Source: Apostichopus japonicus (lineage: Eukaryota > Echinodermata > Holothuroidea > Aspidochirotida > Stichopodidae). From it: 64,000 nt of DNA. The notes beneath the pieces are model-generated. The model ran no database searches. It saw only the letters and a program-made list of their open reading frames with translations, and was not told the DNA's origin. Positions 38,179 through 49,416 of this stretch are shown piece after piece (the stretch's first letter is position 1; every line of letters starts with the position of its first letter). The position numbers and the translations under genes are program-made. The stretch lies in assembly GCF_037975245.1 (NCBI RefSeq), contig NC_092579.1:12758678-12822677 (forward strand), given 5' to 3'.

Positions 38179-38763
38179 ATGTCTCACTTATACGAAGCCG
38201 AATTCAAGTGCAGAGACTGTAAAAGACGTTACTCTGATCTCAGTGAACTGAAACGTCATTATGCGGAGAAACACGGGGACGGCAGGAAACTCTTTAGATG
38301 TGAAGAATGTGATTATTCGTCTAATAAGAAGGCCGACGTGGTTCGACATAAGAGTAGTCGCCATAAATCGGAAGACACCAGGCAGGTAAGCCTAGGCTTA
38401 AAGGAACCTAACGAGCCTAGTACCTCCAAACCTCGATCTCCACCCAGGGTCCAGCGGCCAGATTGGCCTACACTTCAGGCTATCGTTGGATCACCCCATT
38501 CGGCTACGGAGTTTCAGCAAGAAAACCATTTGGACGAAGCTATCGAGCAGAGGGACACTCCCCCAACACCAGTGGTAACCCCACTCAAAAGAAGCCTGTC
38601 TCAGCCGAACGACGGAGACCAGACCCGCAAGGTACTAAAAAAGGCCATAGAAGATGCGAATAGACCGATGGTGGATAATAACGACGACAGACAACCAAAG
38701 GAGAGGATTTCAACGGTGGTACTCCAGGATGGGAGGATCTACGTAACTGTAGAGAAATTTTAG
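38179..38763 (+). CDS. Third ORF of the Ty3/Gypsy element: two-finger C2H2 zinc-finger protein, 194 aa
   Basis: The first ATG of the frame is 38179, in context aaaaATGt; the open frame extends upstream to 38152 without another ATG. Two C2H2 fingers lie at the N-terminus: C11-x2-C14-x12-H27-x4-H32 and C41-x2-C44-x12-H57-x4-H62. They are followed by a Pro/Ser/Asp-rich linker with a basic patch (TPLKRSLSQ, RKVLKK) and a C-terminal VLQDGRIYVTVEKF. It lies 187 bp after pol, in the place where env lies in env-bearing Gypsy elements. It has no signal peptide or membrane helix and so is not an envelope. Nucleic-acid binding is inferred from the fingers. It may be a captured host gene fragment or a lineage-specific accessory gene, perhaps expressed from a spliced RNA. 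Confidence 0.85.
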   Translation: MSHLYEAEFKCRDCKRRYSDLSELKRHYAEKHGDGRKLFRCEECDYSSNKKADVVRHKSSRHKSEDTRQVSLGLKEPNEPSTSKPRSPPRVQRPDWPTLQAIVGSPHSATEFQQENHLDEAIEQRDTPPTPVVTPLKRSLSQPNDGDQTRKVLKKAIEDANRPMVDNNDDRQPKERISTVVLQDGRIYVTVEKF

Positions 38764-39399
38764 AGACAACCAACCCTTCAGCGAAACGAACTTTCAGTTA
38801 TTTTGTAAATAATTTCTTTCTATTCTATATACCGGAGAGAACATTCTATATACATGGTTTCGTAACCTGTAATTTTCTGTGGACGCTTATTCCGTTTTGA
38901 ATGATTAGCGAAATTATCGCCGGGAACGAAGTTAACCAGACCCATCACGGATAATTGTTTCAAAACGTTGTTTCTTTGTATGGACACATGTATTCTCGTT
39001 ACTTAAATTTATTTTTACTTGGACAACATTTGTGTCACAGCATTTTGTTTTTGTTTATTGAACAAAAGTGGATAATTATGTGCTTTTTGAACGGACACTT
39101 CGTATTTTTATGTTTAACATTTTACTTACGGACCCTCTTTCACTACCCTCTTTATGTTCTTATCAAACGTAAGTTGATTTTCTTTTCATGCTTATTTCGT
39201 GCTATTTTTGGTAAACAATGTACTGTAACTAGGAGTTACTCAAGCTGAAACGATTGGTTCTTAAACTCATACGTTCTTGCCCTCACTTTATATTGTAAAT
39301 TAAGTGATTTGTTTTAAGAGGAACCATTTTTTTTAATTAATTGTTGTATTGTTAGTTAGTTTTTGGGTATAGAAAATGCGAGGACGCATTTGTAGCTCG
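38764..39399 (+). other. 3' untranslated part of the Ty3/Gypsy element
   Basis: AT-rich, no ATG-initiated coding frame of note. A hydrophobic open frame at 38955-39248 begins with TTG and is judged accidental. The segment separates the zinc-finger ORF from the polypurine tract. Confidence 0.6.
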
Positions 39400-39410
39400 G
39401 GTGGGGGAAA
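39400..39410 (+). promoter_or_regulatory. Polypurine tract
   Basis: ggtgggggaaa abuts the 3' LTR, the usual plus-strand primer position. Confidence 0.8.
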
Positions 39411-40383
39411 TGTAGCGGAAAGCTACGACTTTTCCTTAGTGAGATACGTTTCGCTCCCTCAGGGGTAACATCTGTTGCGCTCCGCGGAGGTAACGAGAGA
39501 TGTTTATCCGGAACAGGAACTGATTACGTAATTTTGCTATATCGATGTATTCCCGTGACTGGCATAGGCAGGCACGGCGGTGGGTGTGTGAGGCGATCCC
39601 ATTGGTCGCAACTCACCGTAGTTATATATACAAGTAGTCCCTGATTGGTCTAAGCCTTTTTTTTTACAGTTTATGTACGGACGTGTGTAAACGGGGGTTA
39701 TTTCCGGGGTATATAATGCAGGGTTCTTTCGTAAATGAGTGAGTCAGAGGGTCGGAGAGTCGGTCGAGTGCAAGACAAGGAACTTTCCTTCCGGCGGCTC
39801 GTGGTAAAGCCTTTGATATTTGCTAAGTCCAAACAAATGTGTTTAAGCATTTTAGAGTGCCCGCATCTCTGTGCTGCCCGAGTCCAGCGGATTGCCCGAC
39901 CCCTGCGCTGCCCGAGTCCAGCGGATTGCCCGACCCCTGCGCTGCCCGAGTCCAGCGGATTGCCCGACCCCTGCGCTGCCCGAGTCCAGCGGATTGCCCG
40001 ACCCCTGCGCTGCCCGAGTCCAGCGGATTGCCCGACACCTGCGCTGCCCGAGTCAAGCGGAATGCCCGAAGCCTGTGCTGCCCGACACCGGTGGATTGCA
40101 GACGTCTAGACTGCCCGACCCTTGCGCAGCCCAGTCTAACTTAGCCATGTTTATCATTGGGTTGTGCCCGACCCCAGTGCGTTATATTGGGCAAATGTAA
40201 ATATTGTATTATACGCTGTAGATGTAGAACGAGATGAGAAATTATACTTTTATTAATCTTACAACTCTGGTGTCTGCCTCCTGATTTAGAGTTAATCTGT
40301 ACCCGTCCCCCATCTACCTCCCCTACTCTCCTCCAGTTGGTTTCGAGACAGGTTTTACACTACCAGACGTTGGCGGCGTTACA
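39411..40383 (+). repeat. 3' LTR, 973 bp
   Basis: Same length and sequence as the 5' LTR (offset 7725), including the TATATAA at 39710-39716 and the 34-bp repeats at 39873-40076. Followed by the atat target copy at 40384-40387. Confidence 0.96.
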
Positions 40384-40387
40384 ATAT

Positions 40388-43300
40388 GACATTTTTGTCG
40401 TAACTATTAAAAATAGTGATTGATGGCAATAGAAACTCCACACATGTGAGTCATATCGAATTTGATTGCAAGTTTGAGGTGATGTACTCAACTTTATGGA
40501 AGCAACGTTTACGTGGGTTTGTAGCGGTATATTGGTCAATATATATATATATACGAATGAACTAGCATGGGCTATACCGTTGGAGTATGCATGCGTGATG
40601 AATGTCAACGTTGTTATTGTTCACTGCGAAGGTCGGATGTGTTACTCACTTCATAAAGGTATTTATAGGTCGCAATGCACTTATGAGCGATAAACTGCTA
40701 CCTGTTTACATCCTTTTCGACTTCAGTCGGGTTCCCACTGGCGCCAACCTAGAAGTTTCAATAATATGGGAACCACGTATGGCACAGTACGAATATACTA
40801 TCGACTTTGCCAATTTACGAACTTGCTAGGATGAGAACGTGCCGCTGTTCTACAAGGTGACTTACTCTATATAGAGAGTTTATATATCAATCCGCACAAG
40901 TATTGTCCAATATCAGGAAAAGTGCCGAAAAGCATCATGAAGGAGAACATCTTTGTTGATATTATTATCATCAAACAAAATATGTTTTTCTGGCTTGGAT
41001 GTCAGAGTACACATATGGAAGTAAATGTGCAGGTATAAACATTGGCTCAATTGAGGCAACTTTATACCACTTTAGGCCTCCCAGGAGCAACGTAAGAAAA
41101 AGAGTTACTACTGAGTATAGACGTTTGTTTACAAGTGACGAAAACTTTAGGCTCTCATAGTCCAAAATGTCCATGGTCATGTTACGAAAATTTGAAGGTG
41201 CCATGAATGGCCAACATGTCAGCTATCCGATGATGGGTAGGGTTTAACTAGTGATAACTTCTACAAGGACTTAGAGACTTACTTTGACGATTTAATGCGT
41301 AAGTTAATGGGGCAATTACATGGAGTATGCTACCACAGGGCATTGCTTCCTCTTCCGACATAAACAGGCTGACAAGACGTAACGACTGGAGGGGAAGGGG
41401 TGGGGCTGGACGCAACCACAAAATGGTTTGGTGTTTATTGGGACAGGATATATAAACGATTAATTGACAAATTTCGCTACAAATCGGTGGTATACAATGG
41501 CACACCAGCTACTGTGTTGATGTGGTTCAGCTTGCAGTATTATAAACGTTGTGCAATGTCGGGTAGATATGCTCACTGGCAATACATTTGATAAAAGATA
41601 ACCCCCCCCCCCCTCCCTCCCCACAATCTCAATCATAACACAGACCCTACTTGATCCAGGTCGTTAGGTTACATTTAGTTTGAACTGTTCAGAATAGCAA
41701 GATTGATTTTTGTGTTCTTGTCGTACAAAGTTTCAAGGTGGATGTCCATGCACTGACGTGAAGTCTTGTAGGTCTTTATAGTCATTTCCGTTATTTCGTC
41801 TGTGGCCTGTATTGCATTCAGACCTCATGTATCAGTCTTTGTATTGTTTATGCTACCCCCCCCCCACCCCCTCCAGCTTTCCGACTATCAGATTCGTAGT
41901 CACATAGGCATGGGACCAGGGTGATATATATATGTTTATAAATATAGGCCTAGATGATATGACTCCCATGTAAGCCACTGTATAGCATCTACACACTCAA
42001 GTGAAAGTTCCTTTAGTGAAGACCCCAGACAACCCCCACCCCCCCCCCCCCTGGTATTTACTTGTTTGATAGCTTTGATAGCTGTTTCATGCATGTTACG
42101 TACACTGCTTATTGGAGTAAGAAAGCCTCATTGTTTCATCGGCCGGTCCATTTTACAAAAATTGTACCGATTCAGCTATGAGCTCTGCAGCCGTTGGTTG
42201 CAATCACTTGTAAAGTTATCTGTTACGTAACAATTGTTTCATTCATAAAAACTCATTAATGTGCCATACTTTGTTTTCATAAGCTATCACCTACATATAA
42301 CGTTTTCATGTATGAAAATAATGGTCACAAAATTGGTCGAAAATACTTATCCCCAGAACCTAAACTCAACGTTTATTGTACAGTTCTCTTTACGTGAGTA
42401 AGAAAGTATAAAGCAACAATGTTTGAGAACATAACTGTCTATTTAAGCCCCCAGTTATAGAGGAAGAAATTTTTTTATTTATACTTATGTTAAAGCTTAA
42501 TTGCTTTTATTTATTTATAATTCCCTACTTTTGCTGCACCTTTAATATATTAACCATTTATGTAAAAATTAAAATTAAATTCTAAAAGTCGAATGAAAGC
42601 TCTAAATTGTCATTTTCATTTCCATTATTGAATACCATATTCTGAGAAATAAAGAGAAAAAGATCTCTTGAACGGGCAAAAAAACAAGAGAGAAATAGCA
42701 AAGCGAAGAACAAGAACTGTGACGAACAGAGATGGAGATGTGAGATCTTACCTAATAATCAGGAGAACCTAATTGAGCTTTCGCCTCTTCGATAAACCTT
42801 TTCTTACGATTAAACTCAATTTCAAGCAAACGTTTTTGTAAGTATCTTTCTTAGCTTCCGTTAAGTGGAGTTGAATCAACTACTCTGTTTGACAACAACT
42901 CGTGTACGTGCTTAAATTATTTCGTATGCAAATTGACTCTATCGATCTCACAGAGATTTCTACTGTTACTTTTATTGACTTTCTCTGGAGGGGACGTAGC
43001 TTGACTTGTTATCTTTTTACCGTTTCTCATCGATTTATTGTAAGAGTTTAGTTTCAAGGCGTGCAAGCTACAACAGCAATGGGGTTCTCTTTAATTGTAT
43101 CTCACTGAGAACAGTATGTGGCCATAGCGTATATAGTCCACTGTCAAAGGGCGTAAAATAGGCAACAATTACACGCCCGTTCCCTCATTGAAAAACCTCA
43201 TATATATGAAGATATATATAATGTGACTATAATATGGATAAGAAAATCATCGCGCACAACTATTGTCTAGAATATTTCACCTCCCTTGCGCCCCCTTTAT

Positions 43301-44975
43301 TTCCGCCGCGCCCTACGACAAGATCTTTGGCGAGACTGACTTGCTTTGATCGTAGTTATTCGAGTTGGCCCAGATTGTAGCATATATATGCCAACTTTCG
43401 TTCTCTTGAAATGTTGGCCCTCTAGCCAATCCGGTCTTTAAATTACACAATTACATACCTCAGTGAGGCCAAATGCACTGAAGGTTGTTGGTACGTAAGT
43501 GATGCTTATATACTGTTTGTGCGTGGAAGGTATTGTTTGATTCTCTACCATATTTTGGAGCCTGGTAATATAAGCAACGTCTTAGGCTATAGACAACTGA
43601 TGAACACCAATGATTGTAATTTTCATGACGTGCATGGGGGGGGGGGGGCACGTTTAACAGCATTGACTTAGAAAACCCCACTCTAAATTAATTAGTGCCC
43701 CTTAAAATGCGCGATAATCAACTTAATACTGGTTCATTAAATATTATTTTTATTATCATTAGTTGATTTCTTCTTCTTCTGGCAATTTTGACTAAAAGCA
43801 TACACTTATCCAGCGTTCTTGAGTATATGCAGTACTGCACATCATATACACACAATTCTATCTACTGTTTTTGAGTTTTTACTGTGTTTTATTTTACCCT
43901 GCAGGGATGTAACACCTCCCTGATATTAACAAAAGTATTTGTCGAAATTTTACCCCAAAATGAGAGACGTAAGCAAAAATGGTAAATAAAATTCAAAACG
44001 CAAAGATGTACCCTTTGTGTTATGTTTACCTTTGCGGTACACTGAGCTGGCACCCTATATACCTGCCATCGCTATTCCATAATAAGATTAAGGATACAAT
44101 GGATATCAAAACAACTTACCGGATCTTTGATCATTTGATTGTGGCTTTGAATGTATAATGGGGGAAATGCTGATTACTGTCTATCGCAGGAATTCAATCT
44201 AATTATTGTTCTTTTCTAAGAAACATTGTGGTGTACACATGGCGCGACACAATATTTGTTAACGACATAACGTCACAGCTGTATATACTAAATGTGCGCG
44301 AACGACGACGCATCCTTGGGCGAATTAGTATAACAAGTGGTTTTTGAGTGGTTTTGATTCTCGATCTATACCTCTCCAAATGGACTAAAAATGGAAACTT
44401 AAAAATGCCTAAATCCTACAAATGCCCCAATTCATTACTCCTTAACTTTAAAATGATATAAAGTTTTTTTCAACTATGTCAGGAAACAGTTCTAACGAGA
44501 GTTTCCGACATAAATATTAAGTTCACAGGAGCATTTCCTATCCACTTCAATATCAATGACAGTCTGTGAGGAAAGACTCTTCCGTTGCTAGACCTCCTTG
44601 AGAGATACAAAGAGACGAAAACAAAGTAAACGCGTCACTGTAGCAATAATCATGAAGGCTATAAAAAAAATATTGTTTATGAATTTGTGGTACTTTTAAG
44701 AATAGATGCCACGGAAATACCGAAAAAGGTATAGTACGGATATAAAACATGGCTCCGTGGTTCAAGTCGACTCTGTTCTCAGCTAATAAGCCTGTTCAAG
44801 GGCGAGAGGTTAAGGGTGAAGGCGTGGTATAGCAGGTTTAGTGTGTCCACCCACAACCACTAGGTCCCCAGTCGGTTCCAAAAAACCCACCACAAACCAG
44901 AATCTCTACAATTATTCAAAATTGGCGTTGTGCTGTGTTGTTGTGATTGGTTCCGTTCTTTCAATGATTTCGAAG
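40388..44975. other. Gene-free AT-rich stretch
   Basis: No supported gene. It includes poly-C or poly-G runs (about 41602, 41858, 42038 and 43636), a TAGGCCTA at 41945, and a minus-strand fragment of about 30 residues near 42750-42845 too short to call. Confidence 0.45.
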
Positions 44976-45255
44976 CAGGGGCCTAGCGAGGAAATTGCTA
45001 AGGGAGGGGCGAAGTCTGTAGGCAAACTATCGAAGCGTAGCGCCACCATGAGTTGGCGCGAAGCGTACAAGAAACTATTGGCCGAAAATGTCTCCCAGAT
45101 TGCTGAAAATGGCATTTTCCAGGCCTTGTAAGTTGCATCTAAGTATATATGTCTTATTTTGAAATTACTAGAGATATAATAAAAAAATAAAAAACATATG
45201 CTCAAGGGGGAACGGCCGTCCCCTTCGCCCCCCCCCCCCCCTGGCTACGCGCCTG
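44976..45255. mobile_element. Non-autonomous hAT-like MITE, 280 bp
   Basis: The ends are CAGGGGCCTAGC and gctacgcgcctg (imperfect inverted match). It is flanked by 8-bp copies tttcgaag and tttcgaaa (one mismatch). Its body matches the dispersed copy at 8350-8528. An open frame across its left part is non-genic. Confidence 0.78.
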
Positions 45256-48200
45256 TTTCGAAACAACCTCGTTCATCATGAATGTACTTGTGGGTCCTGT
45301 GATGATGAAGTATAGGTGTGTACTACCACTGCAGCAACGTGTTTGAGGAAGTGTGTCCGATGCCGAGGTACACTCTCGTCCGTCAGATGGGGACGTTAAA
45401 ATGATGGTTCACAGAACAGGAATGGGTGCGACAACTGGGCCAACGATTACCTCATAACTCTCATGGAAAGGAGGAGGCTTGATATAAACCGGTATTCATT
45501 TACGATCATCACTTGCTGACATTATGGATAGAGTTTTAAATAATTTTCTGTAGGTTTCCTAACCATTTTGATTCACTATACCCTATATACTATTACATAA
45601 TACAAAAAAATTGCATGGTAGCGAGATCTATTTTAAACTATGGAAAAGAAGAATGTTTTGTGTCTGATTAACGGTGGTAATATTGCTATAAGAACCATTA
45701 CATGTCATATTCGAAGTATGCAAATATTGTCGAAAATGTGATTAGAAACCGCTGAACTAAATAAGGGTGCACTGCACTTATATTTTCTCACTCAAAAGAT
45801 TTCTATATATATTTTTGTGTGACAAATGTTTCGAAAAAACCTTGTAATGTCAGATTCCATACCGATTTATTGGCTGGCATGTCGTTTTTTTGTGTATGTA
45901 CACTCGGTCCAGGGAGGCTTGGTAGAATAGCCTCTGATATACTTCCATTTTGAGAATTAAGTTATTCTCTGTAACCAGATTTGATAGTCATTCTCATAAT
46001 TCCATTATTCCGAATCATGTTTTACTCCCGATTTATTTGCTTCGTTCGGCCCTCCTTGGTTTTGCATCTTCCGAGAGAGCCGCCGCCGCCACCACCGACC
46101 CCCCCCCTACCTCCTCACCCACCCACCCATGGCTGCTGGACAAAATAGCAATTACAACCTATGTTTGTTTTGAAGGGGCACAATTGTTACTTTTTGAAGG
46201 ACAGTCTATATGTACCGTGTTATTGCAAAGACTATCTGCATTACTGTTTATACAATGAGCTATTGTTCTAACTATACAAACAATAACACGTGTCTGTCAA
46301 GCAATCATTATATAGAGGCTATAATTTGCACCAAATAGACGACTTTTCATATTTTCTTATACAAAAGGAAGACACTGACTCTTGTACAAATTTGTATAAC
46401 GGTAAATACTACCCCATGCATAGATAACTTGGAATCTAGGCACCTACTTAATTGCCAGTATATCTAGACTGCTTTTAGCAGTATCTCTTTCAACTGCAGC
46501 TGACTTCAGATTTTTTTTTAAGTCAGTTAAAAACAGAATAATGGAGTTTGAAGCAAATGTAAATTATCAACAATGTGTTATTCAGTCTACAGTGAACAAG
46601 AAGCAATTCAGACCATCGTCATATGTCTATGCAGTGGTTCTCAAAGTGGTCCCTGCCGCCCTCCGGGGGCGCTACATGGTACACGGGGAGTAGGGGCGTT
46701 GGCACTGATTTGGGGATCCCTGGCCATTACGAAACATCACTGCAGTGTGTTAGGGCACAATAAGGCATCCAGGGGATCTGGGAACAAATAAAATAAATGT
46801 TGTTGAGAGAAAATTCATCATCTTGTAGGGAATGTAGACTATTTTTTAATTCCTATATGCATATCTTCGGACAATCGGAAGGTCGAGAGGATGGGTATGG
46901 GGAGGGGAATTGGGACAGTTCAAGATGGTTGAAGGGGCGGTCGTCTAATGAGAACCACTGGTCTATGTGATAAATATACTGGCGGTCAAAACGTCCCCAA
47001 AAGAGCTACGAAAAGTCTCATTCCATTGACTGAAGACTTGAGCAAGTACAAATCTGACATCCGATGTATGATTGACTTTTCGGTAAATGCTTACATTTTT
47101 ATACAAACGTTAGAATATCGATTTGCTCCTAAGTATAATTTGAAATCAAACAACAATGACAAATGACATACATTTCACCTCCGTCTACCCTCAAAGCAGT
47201 AGTCCCACATTGTCTCATTTAATATTCATGTCTATTAAAATTCTTTCTTTCGAGGGCCAGAATCGAGTTGTTTCTGGAAACAATTAGCAATTTCTTCACG
47301 TCTACTTATAGATATAATTTATTTATGCTATCATTTATGCAACTTAACATGATATACTGAATAAAAAGGAGGCTGGGAAAACTAAAAAGCATTTATTTTT
47401 TATCGCAATTTTTCTTTCACGAAACAGAAATTGGTGACACAATGTGAGAAAGACTTTTCTTTCAATTAAATTCAACCGTGATGCTGCTTTCGCTTTTGCA
47501 CAGTGATATCCTTTTATATGCAGACGAAGCGAAGAAGGACACAAAATCTACAGTGGTCATTTGTAAGTGACCACTACGGCATGTATCTCAGTTTGACAGA
47601 GAGTCCAGTCCTTATAACGGGTATTGATGTATGTGTAGTGTATTAGCATAGTTCTAATTTGCATAATATGTCCACGTCACCATTGCTTTTATGTTACTTT
47701 GACTGTGCATATAATACATCAGTACGCAGACCACACGTGGTTCTCTCTTATACTTATAGTTGTGTTAGTGTAGTAAAGCCCGGTGAAGACACAACAGCTA
47801 GTATGCATTGCACTTCGTTATTTGGTTATGTCAACAACAACAACAAATCCTTCTTGATTGTGTAGAATAAATGGTACGTTTGAAATTGGGGTTCAAGTTT
47901 GGTACCACTCACAGAAAAAAAGTATTATCTAGCTGTTCTGAAGCAATTTGTTGCATTTCTTCTCTAAGGTCTCATATAATCATGTCCATGATTATAAACT
48001 CACATTCATAATTACATAATCATAATTAATGTGAGTGTCTAGATTCAGACGAGTACGTCACCGCCCCGTGACGGCATTGCATTTGACAATCCGCAATGCC
48101 TTTTTACCCATGTTTATATAGTTGCCAACTCTTGTGGGAATTATAATATTAAGGTACAACCAACATCACAGGAACATGTGTCAAGAAACGCATTTTGTTT

Positions 48201-48962
48201 CTTTACAGACCCGACAAGCACTACCAAGTGAAGAAACCTTCCTGTAGTTGTTGGGTGTACTCTGGATGACGTTTATAACATATAAGGTTACTGTTTTGAG
48301 AATCAACTTTCCTGTTTACTTTGATTCCATTTTACTGAGTATTTCTTTCCATGAAATCGTATTTCGCGGAAAGGATTTCCTGCTGTACATACATACGTGT
48401 CTATTTCTACCATACAGTGTCGGTATTGGCTTCGGTGACTTGGTCGGATCCACAGACCTTCCCAACTATATTGTATTGAAATCGCATCGTGCGAAAAAGT
48501 TTCTCTGTAAAAGTTGTAAGCACACAATACTAATTATGTTAGCCTATTACTTCCATTGCTAGAACTTGGGCTACTCCTTATTTAGACCCACATTATGTAT
48601 TAGCTACCCACATTATCTAGTATTAGCCTAACTACTGTTGTCATTTCGTAGGATGCTGAACAAAAGTGTGTCAGTATATAACTCTAGACCTAGGCCTGAA
48701 ATAAGAAAGACTAACTCTTTTAAAGGTAAGGTAACAAACTAGCAGCATACCTGCGAAAAGGCTTCCAACCTGTTTTTCACGAAATTAGGGAGATTTACAA
48801 TTTTCCATTGTTATTAGATCTTTTAAAGTTTATGATTTGCTTTTGTTGGTCTTATACTGTACTGTAGGCCTATGTACAGTAATTATTCCTTCTTTGTAGG
48901 CCCTATGTCCAACATGCCAATAATTATTTTATTTTTTCCTTCACCATATCTTTTATTCTCAG
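45256..48962. other. Intergenic stretch before the DNTTIP2-type gene
   Basis: Contains the hAT-like MITE at 46632-46960. It should also contain the promoter and non-coding first exon of the downstream gene, which I could not locate. An isolated IGFGDLVG peptide after a good acceptor (48418) is discussed among the findings but is not supported as a gene. Confidence 0.4.
46632..46960. mobile_element. Non-autonomous hAT-like MITE, 329 bp
   Basis: Perfect 12-bp terminal inverted repeats: CAGTGGTTCTCA at 46632 and tgagaaccactg ending at 46960. Direct repeats gtctatg flank both sides (46625-46631 and 46961-46967). CAGTGGTTCTCA is the well-known hAT terminus. No transposase is encoded. Confidence 0.92.
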
Positions 48963-49416
48963 GTTTGAAGAACTTCAGAATTGAATTGATAACTCTAACC
49001 AAGAACTGTGACAAGGAAGATACATATGCATGTTAAGCTATATGAGAATTCTATCATAAATCAAAACTCAGCTTAACAATGAAAACTAGGGCATCAATGC
49101 GAAAGAAACAGCAGTTTGAGAAAGTTGATAAAAAGAACCAAACATCAAAGAAGAATGAAGAAGAAGAAGGAGACAAGTTGTCAGATTATTCTAGTGACTC
49201 AGAGATAGACAGACTTGTCACATTTGCAGTAAAACATATCAATAATACAAGACTGAATGAAACAGAGAAAACTTCTGAGGAGCAAGAAGGTGGCTGGACT
49301 GAAGATTTCTTACCACTTGATTCACTTGAGAAGCAGAAATCCTCAAACAGCACAAGTCAGGAGAAAGTGAAGTCTAGCAGTATATTACGTGTAGCAAATG
49401 TAGTCAAAGAAAATAT
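48963..49416 (+). CDS. DNTTIP2: DNTTIP2-type exon with start codon
   Basis: The acceptor is caccatatcttttattctcag; the ATG at 49079 follows aacaat. It encodes a Lys/Glu/Ser-rich stretch (KKNEEEEGDKLSDYSSDSE), typical of nucleolar proteins. The donor is GTAAGTTA, phase 2. Confidence 0.85.

Larger units (their letters stand above)
31686..40383 (+). mobile_element. Complete Ty3/Gypsy LTR retrotransposon, 8698 bp
   Basis: It is bounded by two 973-bp LTRs that start TG and end CA and that I read as identical. A 4-bp duplication, atat, flanks it (31682-31685 and 40384-40387). Order: 5' LTR, tRNA-Leu-type primer site, gag, pol (protease, reverse transcriptase, RNase H, integrase), a zinc-finger ORF, polypurine tract, 3' LTR. 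The order RT-RNase H-integrase and the YLDD box place it in Ty3/Gypsy. No env-like ORF with signal peptide and membrane anchor was seen. All ORFs are uninterrupted, so the insertion is recent and could be competent. Confidence 0.96.

Noticed and set aside
38955-39248. Hydrophobic 97-codon frame near the 3' LTR, possible envelope remnant
   Set aside because: Starts at TTG, lies in AT-rich DNA that favours hydrophobic translation, and lacks signal peptide or envelope features.
42749-42850. Minus-strand peptide of about 30 residues (KRLLEIEFNRKKRFIEEAK) before a donor-like site
   Set aside because: Too short, a stop lies directly upstream, and no partner exons. It may be a transposon fragment but cannot be supported.
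44841-45131. 96-codon plus-strand ORF
   Set aside because: Its second half is the hAT-like MITE 44976-45255, which recurs at 8350-8528 with a broken frame.
46573-46791. 72-codon ORF
   Set aside because: Overlaps the left part of the hAT-like MITE at 46632-46960.
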